DNA from: UBA9676 sp036522155
GTDB lineage: Bacteria > Actinomycetota > Actinomycetes > Streptosporangiales > Streptosporangiaceae
NCBI GenBank assembly: GCA_036522155.1
Contig: DATDGI010000382.1
Location: 1-45,807 of the forward strand
Length of the DNA: 45,807 nt
Reading direction: 5' to 3'
Below are positions 23,688 to 30,627 of the stretch, piece after piece. The notes below the pieces were generated by a model. That model was not told the DNA's origin, did no database searches, and saw only the letters and a list, made by a program, of their open reading frames with translations. The position numbers were made by a program, and so were the translations under genes. Each line of letters starts with the position of its first letter. The stretch's first letter is position 1.

Positions 23688-24485
23688 ATGGCACAGCAAA
23701 CCGGCCCCGAGGGAGTCACCCCGGCCGAGCGGATCGGCCTGTCCATGCGTGAGTCGCAGTCGCACCCGCTGCCGCGGGACACGGGCAGCTGGGCGGCGAA
23801 GGTGGACCGGCTGGAAGCCCCGGACCGGGACGGGGTGCGCGGGACCAACGTGGCCGGCCGCCGCCTGACCGGCCCGGTGCAGGGCTTCGGCAAGATGTGG
23901 CAGAAGACCTACCGGATGAACGCCGGCACCGGCTGCAGCCCGCAGGAAGCGATCTCGACCTGGAAGGCCCACTTCCCCGAGTTCTGGCCCAAGGGCAACC
24001 GGTTCGCCGGCGCCCTGGCCGGGATCAGCCCCGGTGACGTGGCCCTGCTCGATCTGGCGGTCGGCGGTGGCGTCAAGCTGTCCACCGGGGTGTTCGTGCT
24101 CTACGCGGACGAGGAGTCGTTCACCCTCATGACTCCGCAGGGCCACATGTTCGCGGGCTGGATCACCTTCTCCGCTGACCGGTCGGGGCCGGACACGTTC
24201 GTTCAGGCTCACGTGCTCATGCGGGCGAACGACCCGCTGTACGAGATGGGCCTGGCGATGGGCGGGCACCGCAAGGAGGACGTGTTCTGGGCGCAGACCC
24301 TGACCGCGCTCGGCGAGCGGCTCGGCGTGACCGAACCCCAGGTGGACACCCGCAGCGTGTGCATCGACTCCCGGCGGCAGTGGCGAAACGCGCGCAACGT
24401 CTGGCACAACGCCGCGGTCCGGACCATGCTGCAGACGCTGGCCGCTCCCTTCCGCGGCAGGCGCCGCGACCCGGCAGCCGGCTGA
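23688..24485 (+). CDS. DUF1990-like (SRPBCC-type) protein in the Rsb operon
   Basis: This 265-residue soluble protein has no membrane segment. The central part (GFGKMWQKTYRMN at about residues 68-80, GDVALLDLAVGGGVKLSTGVFVLYADEESFTLMTPQGHMFAGWITFS, then MRANDPLYEMGLAMGGHRKEDVFWAQTL) resembles DUF1990 proteins, whose SRPBCC-like fold suggests binding of a hydrophobic ligand. I am only moderately sure of the family. ATG 23688 has GGAG 8 bases upstream and is preferred over GTG 23673, which overlaps the STAS2 stop. Its position suggests it works with or is regulated alongside the partner switch. The C-terminus is basic (RGRRRDP). Confidence 0.75.
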   Translation: MAQQTGPEGVTPAERIGLSMRESQSHPLPRDTGSWAAKVDRLEAPDRDGVRGTNVAGRRLTGPVQGFGKMWQKTYRMNAGTGCSPQEAISTWKAHFPEFWPKGNRFAGALAGISPGDVALLDLAVGGGVKLSTGVFVLYADEESFTLMTPQGHMFAGWITFSADRSGPDTFVQAHVLMRANDPLYEMGLAMGGHRKEDVFWAQTLTALGERLGVTEPQVDTRSVCIDSRRQWRNARNVWHNAAVRTMLQTLAAPFRGRRRDPAAG

Positions 24486-24506
24486 CCGCGGCCCGGCCTG
24501 CCGCGG
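24486..24506 (+). terminator. Weak hairpin between the Rsb operon and the array
   Basis: CCGCGGC (24486-24492) pairs with GCCGCGG (24500-24506) across a 7-base loop, directly after the DUF1990-like gene's stop. There is no T-tract. If real, it would separate the Rsb operon from the membrane-protein array; if not, the two may be one transcript, the gap being only 92 bases. Confidence 0.35.
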
Positions 24507-24577
24507 GCGCGTGGCGCCGTCCTCGCTCGCCGCGGCTGCTGCCGAGATGGCACATGCCCCGATGACCGTGAGGCCTG

Positions 24578-25813
24578 GTGATCCGCTTGTCCGCTGACGC
24601 GGCGGTCCCCGGCGCCCGCCGGTGGCGGCTGGCTTCCCCGGTGACCGCGCTCGTCCTCGGCGGCCTGCTGCTGGCGATGATCGTCCTGGCCGGCGTGCTC
24701 GCGGTGATGTTCGACCCGCACCTGCTCTCTGGCGGCGCGAACACACTGCTGTTCCTGGCGTTCGGCGCGGTCGGGGTGGTGATCGGCTGGCACCAGCCGC
24801 GGAACCCCATCGGGTGGGTACTGCTCGGCGTGGGTTTCTTCTTCACCCTCAGCGCCCTGGCCGGCATTTACACGGTGTTCGACTACCGGATCCACCACGG
24901 CGCGCTGCCGCTCGGCTGGCTGGCGGTGCTGGCGGAGCCCGGCTGGGCGCCGGCGGTGGCGCTGGCCGGGCTGACCGTGCCGCTGTTCCCGGACGGCGCA
25001 CTGCCGTCCCGCCGGTGGCGGCCCTGGCTATGGGCCTACCTCGCGGCCGCTGGCCTGTGGGCGGGGGGTGCCTACGTCATATCCGTCATCGCCATCGCCA
25101 GCCACCACGTCCACATTCTGGCCAATGGCGACCTGTCGGCGTTGGACTACCCGGCCGGGGCGGCGGCCGCCTGGGGCGTGCTGGAGGCGGTCTTCTTCCC
25201 GCTGATCGGGCTGTCCTGGCTGGCCTGGCTGGCCGGCCAGGTCCTCGGTTACCGGCGCGCCCCGGCCGAGCGCCGCCAGCAGCTCAAATGGCTGCTGACG
25301 GGGGTGACCATATTCATCGCGGCGGCGGTGCTGACCGTCTGGCTGAGCAACCCGGCCGGCTACTGGAAAGTCCTGGAGCCTCTCGCCGCGGCCGGTTCCT
25401 TCGCGCTGCCGGTGAGCATCACGATGGGGATACTCAAGTTCAAGCTCTACGACATCGACCGCATTGTCAGCCGGACGCTGTCGTATGCGGTGGTGACGGG
25501 CCTGCTGGTGGGGGTGTATGCGGGGCTGGTGCTGCTGGCCACGCAGGTGCTGCCGCTGTCCTCGTCGGTAGCGGTAGCCGCCGCCACGCTGGCCGCTGCG
25601 GCGCTGTTCAGCCCGCTGCGCCGCCGCGTCCAGCAGCTTGTGGACCGGCGGTTCAACCGGGCCCGCTACGACGCCGACAAGATGATCGCCGCGTTCAGCG
25701 CCCGGCTCACCGGCGCCGTCGATCTCGACGGTGTCCGCACCGACCTGCTCGACGCGGTCGGGGTTCTGGAGCCCGCGCACGCGTCGGTGTGGGTCAGGGG
25801 CGGTGACCGGTGA
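24578..25813 (+). CDS. Array copy 1: polytopic sensor-like membrane protein
   Basis: This 411-residue first member of the six-gene array has about ten hydrophobic segments. It carries LFPDGALPSRRWRPW after segment 4, RRQQLKWLLTG before segment 7, KLYDIDRIVSRTLSYAVVTG at about residues 288-307, two closing membrane segments, and a soluble tail of about 65 residues from RRRVQQLVDRRFNRARYDAD. It is the most diverged copy in the core (KFKLYDIDRIVSRTLSY instead of RYRLYDIDRIISRTLAY). The GTG start has GAGG four bases upstream. A 12-codon ATG frame (24562-24597) overlaps the start in another frame. No kinase domain is present. Function is unknown; by analogy it is the membrane part of a sensor. Confidence 0.87.
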   Translation: MIRLSADAAVPGARRWRLASPVTALVLGGLLLAMIVLAGVLAVMFDPHLLSGGANTLLFLAFGAVGVVIGWHQPRNPIGWVLLGVGFFFTLSALAGIYTVFDYRIHHGALPLGWLAVLAEPGWAPAVALAGLTVPLFPDGALPSRRWRPWLWAYLAAAGLWAGGAYVISVIAIASHHVHILANGDLSALDYPAGAAAAWGVLEAVFFPLIGLSWLAWLAGQVLGYRRAPAERRQQLKWLLTGVTIFIAAAVLTVWLSNPAGYWKVLEPLAAAGSFALPVSITMGILKFKLYDIDRIVSRTLSYAVVTGLLVGVYAGLVLLATQVLPLSSSVAVAAATLAAAALFSPLRRRVQQLVDRRFNRARYDADKMIAAFSARLTGAVDLDGVRTDLLDAVGVLEPAHASVWVRGGDR

Positions 25814-27018
25814 CCGCCGCCGCGCTGGGCACCCGCGGCAGGCGGGTGGCGCCGCGCGCCGCGGTGGGGCTGGGCTGCCTGATCGCGCTGATCATCGTGG
25901 CCACGGTGCCGCTGGCCAGCCTGGCCCGGCAGGACCCGCTGACGGCCGCGGGCACCGGGCTCCTGCTCGGCGTCCCGTTCGCTGGCGTGGGGGTGATCGT
26001 GGCGCGGCGCCAGCCGCGCAACCCCATCGGGTGGCTGTCGCTCGCCTTCGCCGCGGGCTTCCTGCTGAGCATCGACGCGGGCTTTTACCTGGTGGCTGCC
26101 TACCGGCTCGGGCATCACCTGCCGCTGGCACCGGTGATGCTGTTCGGCCAGCCGCTGTGGGCGCCGGCGCTGGCGCTGCTGCCGCTGATGATCCTGCTGT
26201 TCCCCGATGGCCGCCTGCCGTCGCCGCGGTGGCGCTGGGCGGTGGCGGCCTACGCCGCGCTGTGCGCGCTCTTCCCCCTCGTGGGGGCCATCCGGGCGGC
26301 CGGTGCCATCGGCGGGCACCGCATCCGCGTCGACACCGGCGGTGACCTCATCGCCAGCCATGCCGCCAGCCCGGCCGGCTGGTTCAGCGGGCTGGGCTTT
26401 GCCCTGATCGTGCTGTTCTCGCTGAGCTTCGTCGGCCGCCAGGCGGTCAGCTGGCGGCGCTCATCCGCCGACCGGCGGCAGCAGCTGAAGTGGCTGGTCG
26501 CCGGCGGTGCCGTCAGCGTCGCCTCGGTCGCGCTCGGTGCCGCGGTCGGCAACGCACCGGGCATCGGCCAGCTCGTCTCCAACATCCTCGGGTTCGGCCT
26601 GGTCGCGATCCCGGTGTGCATCGGGGTGGCGATCCTGCGCTACCGGCTGTATGACATCGACCGGATCATCTCCCGGACGCTGGCATATGTGCTGGTGACG
26701 GGGCTGCTGGTGGGGGTGTATGCGGGGCTGGTGCTGCTGGCCACCCGGGTGCTGCCGTTCTCGGGCTCGGTGGCGGTGGCCGGGTCGACGCTGGTGGCGG
26801 CGGCGCTGTTCAATCCGCTGCGCCGCCGGGTGCAGCGGGTGGTGGACCGGCGGTTCAACCGGTCCAGGTACGACGCCGACCAGATGGTCGCCGCGTTCAG
26901 CGCGCGGCTGCAGGACGTCACGGACCTGGACGGTGTCCGGACCGACCTGCTCGGCACCGTCCAGCAGGCACTGGAGCCCGCGCACACCTCGCTGTGGATC
27001 GGCGGCGGCCAGTCATGA
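25810..27018 (+). CDS. Array copy 2: polytopic sensor-like membrane protein
   Basis: This 402-residue copy starts at a GTG overlapping the copy 1 stop (GTGA). The N-terminal half is its own (GTRGRRVAPRAAVGLGCLIA), while LLFPDGRLPSPRWRW, RRQQLKWLVAGG and RYRLYDIDRIISRTLAYVLVTG follow the family plan. The core differs by PFSGSVAVAGSTLVAAALF, whose AGSTLVAAALF part is shared with copy 6 only. The tail DADQMVAAFSARLQDVTDLDGVRTDLLGTV is almost the same as copy 3, suggesting segment exchange between neighbours. The extracellular loop after segment 5 carries GGHRIRVDTGGD. No catalytic domain is present. Confidence 0.87.
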   Translation: MTAAALGTRGRRVAPRAAVGLGCLIALIIVATVPLASLARQDPLTAAGTGLLLGVPFAGVGVIVARRQPRNPIGWLSLAFAAGFLLSIDAGFYLVAAYRLGHHLPLAPVMLFGQPLWAPALALLPLMILLFPDGRLPSPRWRWAVAAYAALCALFPLVGAIRAAGAIGGHRIRVDTGGDLIASHAASPAGWFSGLGFALIVLFSLSFVGRQAVSWRRSSADRRQQLKWLVAGGAVSVASVALGAAVGNAPGIGQLVSNILGFGLVAIPVCIGVAILRYRLYDIDRIISRTLAYVLVTGLLVGVYAGLVLLATRVLPFSGSVAVAGSTLVAAALFNPLRRRVQRVVDRRFNRSRYDADQMVAAFSARLQDVTDLDGVRTDLLGTVQQALEPAHTSLWIGGGQS

Positions 27019-28205
27019 CCGCGGTGCTGCCGGGCCGCCGCCGTGCCGCCATTATCGCCGTGCCCGCGCTGGCCGGCCTGGTGCTGGTGCTGCTCGTGGG
27101 CGGCGCGGTGATGAGCTCCCTGGCCGGCCAGCTGTCGTCGGGCCGGCTGGGCGGGATCGGGCTGGTGGTGGTGATCCTTACCGTCGCGGCGGTCGGCCTG
27201 GTGGTGGCCCGGCACCAGCCCGGCAACCCGGCCGGCTGGCTGCTGGTGACGGTGGCCCTGTGCTTCGAGGCGGCCCTGGCTGGCGGCAGCTACACAAAAC
27301 TCGTCTTCACGGCCGGCCACCGCGGCCTGCCGCTGGGCCTGGCGGCGTTCGGGCTGAACGCGCTGTGGGGCGTCGCGATCATCTTGTTCGCGCTGGTGAT
27401 CCTGCTCTTCCCGGACGGCCGCCTGCCCTCGGCGCGCTGGAAATGGTTCATGTGGATCTGCGTCGCGGTGGCCGCGCTGCTGCCCGCGGTCACCGTCATC
27501 GACCTCGCCGCCGCGATGGCCGGGCACCACGCACAGGTCACCTCCGGCGGCCGGCTGGCGACCCCCACGCTGGCCTGGCTCTCCCCGGCCCAGACGGCCG
27601 GGACGGCCGCGATCGTAGCGCTCTGGCTGGGCGCCATCGCCCGCCAGGCGCTGAGCTGGCGGCGGTCGGCCGGTGACCGGCGGCAGCAGCTGAAGTGGCT
27701 GATGAGCGGGGCGCTGATCGTGGCCCTGATCGGCGTCCCGTCGCTGGGCATCAGCTCAGCGATCTGGGAGATCGGGATCTTCGGCCTCACCGCGCTGCCG
27801 GTGGCGATCGGGGTCGGGATTTTGAAGTACCGGTTGTATGACATCGACCGGATCATCAGCCGGACGCTGGCCTACGCCGTGGTGACCGGGCTGCTGGTGG
27901 GGGTGTACGCGGGGCTGGTGCTGCTGGCGACGCGGGTGCTGCCGCTGTCGTCGTCGGTGGCGGTGGCCGCCGCGACGCTGGCGGCGGCGGCGCTGTTCAA
28001 TCCGCTGCGCCGCCGGGTGCAGGCCCTGGTGGACCGCAGGTTCAACCGGGCCCGCTACGACGCCGACCAGATGGTGGCCGCGTTCAGCGCCCGGCTGCAG
28101 GACGTCACGGACCTGGACGGGGTCCGGGCCGACCTGCTCGGCACCGTCCGCCAGGCGCTGGAGCCCGCCCACGCCTCACTCTGGCTCGGGGGAGGCGAGC
28201 GATGA
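27015..28205 (+). CDS. Array copy 3: polytopic sensor-like membrane protein
   Basis: This 396-residue copy starts with ATG overlapping the copy 2 stop (ATGA). An in-frame GTG at 26994 lies inside copy 2 and is less likely. The family layout is intact: VARHQPGNPAGWLL after segment 2, LLFPDGRLPSARWKW, RRQQLKWLMSGA, KYRLYDIDRIISRTLAYAVVTG and the RRFNRARYDADQ tail. The 248-base core 27819-28066 is nearly identical at DNA level to copy 5 (30241-30488), yet the first 270 residues of the two proteins are clearly different. The loop after segment 5 (GHHAQVTSGGRLATPTLAW) is copy-specific. Confidence 0.87.
   Translation: MTAVLPGRRRAAIIAVPALAGLVLVLLVGGAVMSSLAGQLSSGRLGGIGLVVVILTVAAVGLVVARHQPGNPAGWLLVTVALCFEAALAGGSYTKLVFTAGHRGLPLGLAAFGLNALWGVAIILFALVILLFPDGRLPSARWKWFMWICVAVAALLPAVTVIDLAAAMAGHHAQVTSGGRLATPTLAWLSPAQTAGTAAIVALWLGAIARQALSWRRSAGDRRQQLKWLMSGALIVALIGVPSLGISSAIWEIGIFGLTALPVAIGVGILKYRLYDIDRIISRTLAYAVVTGLLVGVYAGLVLLATRVLPLSSSVAVAAATLAAAALFNPLRRRVQALVDRRFNRARYDADQMVAAFSARLQDVTDLDGVRADLLGTVRQALEPAHASLWLGGGER
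27819..28066 (+). repeat. Core repeat of copy 3, near-identical to copy 5
   Basis: These 248 bases encode ILKYRLYDIDRI through RFNRARYDA. Aligned by eye with 30241-30488, there are five base differences, all synonymous. Flanking coding sequence on both sides is diverged, which points to recent gene conversion rather than recent whole-gene duplication. Confidence 0.8.
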
Positions 28206-29425
28206 CTGCTGTCAGCGTGGCTGGCCGGCCCCGGCTGGCATCACCGGCCACGGCTGCGCTGCTGGCGGGCCTGGCCGCCGGGCTGCTGCTGGCCCTGGTG
28301 GTGCTCACCATCGCCACCCGGGATCTGGCGGTCTCCGCCGACGGGGCCGGCGCGGTCATCGCGCTGTCGTTCGGCGCCGTCGGGCTGGTGGTGGCCCGCC
28401 GCCAGCCCGGCAACCCGCTCGGCTGGATCATGCTCGGCACCGCCCTGGCCAGCGCGCTGGGCGCCGACGCCGAGCTCTACGCGGTGCTCAACTTCCGGAT
28501 CCACCACGGCAGCCTGCCGCTGGCGGATGCGGACGCGCTCTGGGCGGGGGCGCTGTGGCCACTTGGATTTGTGGTTGGTACCCCCGCCCTGATCCTGTTC
28601 CCCGACGGACAGGTGCCCTCCCGCCGGTGGCGGTGGGTGATGTGGGTGTACGTCGCCGCCAGTGGCCTGTGGCTGGCGGGGCAGGTGACCGGGGCGGTGA
28701 GCGTCATCGCCCTGCATCATTTCCAGGTGGATGCCTACGGCAGCGTCTCCTTCAGCCCGGCCGGGCTGGCGGGTGCCGTGTCCGGGTTCTCGTGGCTGTT
28801 CGCCGCCCTGCTGCCGGTGATCTGGCTGGCCTGGCTGGGCCGCCAGATCGGCAGCTACCGGGGCACCACCGACCAGCGCCGCGAGCAGCTGAAATGGCTC
28901 ACCAGCGGGGCCGCCGTCTGCATCATCTCGCTGCTGGTCTCCGAGCTGGCGGCGGGCGGCGGCTCGGCCACGGCACGGGCGGTGGACGACGTCTCCCGGC
29001 TGGCCATCGCGGCGTTCCCAGTCAGCATGGGTGTGGCGATCCTGCGGTACCGGCTGTATGACATCGACCGGATCATCAGCCGGACCCTGGCGTACGCCAT
29101 CGTCACCGGCCTGCTGGTCGGGGTGTACGCCGGGCTGGTGCTGCTGGCCACCCAGGTGCTGCCGCTGTCGTCGTCGGTGGCGGTGGCGGTGGCGACGCTG
29201 GCCGCCGCGGCCTTGTTCAATCCGCTGCGGCAGCGGGTGCAGCGGATGGTGGACCGCCGGTTCAACCGGGCCCGGTACAACGCCGACCATATGGCCGCCG
29301 CGTTCGCCGCCCGGCTCAAGGACGCCACCGACCTGGACGGGGTCCAGGCGGACCTGCTCGGCACGGTCGGCGGGGCACTGGAACCAGCCCATGCCTCGGT
29401 GTGGCTTGGCGGAGGACGTTCATGA
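28202..29425 (+). CDS. Array copy 4: polytopic sensor-like membrane protein
   Basis: This 407-residue copy starts with ATG overlapping the copy 3 stop; GGGGGAGGCGAG just upstream serves as its ribosome binding site. It differs from the rest in ILFPDGQVPSRRWRW and in RREQLKWLTSGA (Glu for Gln). Its core AYAIVTGLLVGVYAGLVLLATQVLPLSSSVAVAVATLAAAALFNPLRQRVQRMV has Gln for Arg in PLRQR. The tail RARYNADHMAAAFAARLKDATDLDGVQADLL is also distinct. The N-terminal segment RPRLASPATAALL resembles copies 1 and 6. The predicted outer loop has HHFQVDAYGSVSFSPAG. No catalytic domain. Confidence 0.87.
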   Translation: MTAVSVAGRPRLASPATAALLAGLAAGLLLALVVLTIATRDLAVSADGAGAVIALSFGAVGLVVARRQPGNPLGWIMLGTALASALGADAELYAVLNFRIHHGSLPLADADALWAGALWPLGFVVGTPALILFPDGQVPSRRWRWVMWVYVAASGLWLAGQVTGAVSVIALHHFQVDAYGSVSFSPAGLAGAVSGFSWLFAALLPVIWLAWLGRQIGSYRGTTDQRREQLKWLTSGAAVCIISLLVSELAAGGGSATARAVDDVSRLAIAAFPVSMGVAILRYRLYDIDRIISRTLAYAIVTGLLVGVYAGLVLLATQVLPLSSSVAVAVATLAAAALFNPLRQRVQRMVDRRFNRARYNADHMAAAFAARLKDATDLDGVQADLLGTVGGALEPAHASVWLGGGRS

Positions 29426-30627
29426 CCGCCACGGCGGGCCGTCCGCGGCCGGGCGTACCGGTGCCGGTAGCAACGCTGGCTGCCCTGGTGGTGGCCCTGG
29501 TGGGCCTGCTGTTCATCATGGCCGCGGTAACCGGCCAGATGTCGCTCGCGTCCTTCTGGTCGGCCTCCGGCGTGCTGCTGATCATCATTGTGACCGCGGC
29601 GGTCGGCCTGCTCGTGGCCAGGCACCAGCCGGCCAACCCGATCGGCTGGCTGCTCGCCGGCGAATCGGTGTTCCTGCTGCTGTCGGTCGCGTCCGGCTCC
29701 TACGCCGACTTCGTGTACCGGCTCGGCCACTATGGTGTCCCGGTGATCGCCCCGGCGGCGCTGGTGCTGAATTCGCTGTTCAGCTACGCGCTGATCGGCT
29801 TTCCACTGGTGGTCCTGCTCTTCCCCGACGGCCGGCTGCCGTCCCGGCGATGGCGGTGGGTGGTGGGGGCGTACCTGGCCGGCACCGGCGCCGCCGTGCT
29901 AGCCACCGCGGCCGCCACGGTGGGCATCGCCCTTGGGCGCCACGTCGACCTGCAGCAAAGCGGGAACCTGGCCAACCTCGGCCGGGGGAGCACGGCCTGG
30001 CTGGTGCCGGTGCAGGCAGCATTCTTCATCGTTGTGGCGGTGTTCTGGCTGGCCGCCGTCGGCCGCCAGGCGCTCAGCTGGCGGCGATCCAGCGGCGAAC
30101 GGCGCCAGCAGCTGAAATGGCTGGCCAGTGGCGCCGCCGTCTGCGGTGTCTTCGGCATCTGGGCGATTGCGACCAACTCGGTCATCTGGGAGGTGCTGAT
30201 CCTCGGGTTCGCGGCACTGCCGTTGGGCATCGGGGTGGGGATTTTGAAGTACCGGCTGTATGACATCGACCGGATCATCAGCCGGACGCTGGCCTACGCC
30301 GTGGTGACCGGGCTGCTCGTGGGGGTGTACGCGGGGCTGGTCCTGCTGGCGACGCGGGTGCTGCCGCTGTCGTCGTCGGTGGCGGTGGCCGCCGCGACGC
30401 TGGCCGCGGCGGCGCTGTTCAATCCACTGCGCCGCCGGGTGCAGGCCCTGGTGGACCGCAGGTTCAACCGGGCCCGCTACGACGCCGAGCGCACCATCGC
30501 GGCCTTCGCCAGCCGGCTCCAGGACGCCACCGACCTCGACGCCGTGCGCGGTGACCTGCTGGCGGTCGTCCACGCGGCGCTGGAACCGGCCCAGGTATCG
30601 GTCTGGGTGCGGGGGAGCGGGCAATGA
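29422..30627 (+). CDS. Array copy 5: polytopic sensor-like membrane protein
   Basis: This 401-residue copy starts with ATG overlapping the copy 4 stop, with GGCGGAGGA as ribosome binding site; an upstream in-frame GTG at 29401 lies inside copy 4. Family motifs VARHQPANPIGWLL, LLFPDGRLPSRRWRW, RRQQLKWLASGA and KYRLYDIDRIISRTLAYAVVTG are present. The core is protein-identical to copy 3 from ILKYRLYDIDRI to RFNRARYDA. After it the tail switches to AERTIAAFASRLQDATDLDAVRGDLLAVVHAALEPAQVSVWV, closer to copies 6 and 7. It is thus a mosaic. The loop ALGRHVDLQQSGNLANLGRG is copy-specific. Confidence 0.87.
   Translation: MTATAGRPRPGVPVPVATLAALVVALVGLLFIMAAVTGQMSLASFWSASGVLLIIIVTAAVGLLVARHQPANPIGWLLAGESVFLLLSVASGSYADFVYRLGHYGVPVIAPAALVLNSLFSYALIGFPLVVLLFPDGRLPSRRWRWVVGAYLAGTGAAVLATAAATVGIALGRHVDLQQSGNLANLGRGSTAWLVPVQAAFFIVVAVFWLAAVGRQALSWRRSSGERRQQLKWLASGAAVCGVFGIWAIATNSVIWEVLILGFAALPLGIGVGILKYRLYDIDRIISRTLAYAVVTGLLVGVYAGLVLLATRVLPLSSSVAVAAATLAAAALFNPLRRRVQALVDRRFNRARYDAERTIAAFASRLQDATDLDAVRGDLLAVVHAALEPAQVSVWVRGSGQ
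30241..30488 (+). repeat. Core repeat of copy 5, near-identical to copy 3
   Basis: Partner of 27819-28066 at an offset of 2422 bases. Five synonymous differences in 248 bases were counted by eye. The identity stops abruptly after GACGCCGA, where the copies diverge to GCGCACC and CCAGATG. Confidence 0.8.

Noticed and set aside
24562..24597. Annotating the mini-frame before copy 1 as a gene
   Set aside because: Only 12 codons and no clear ribosome binding site; kept as an observation only.
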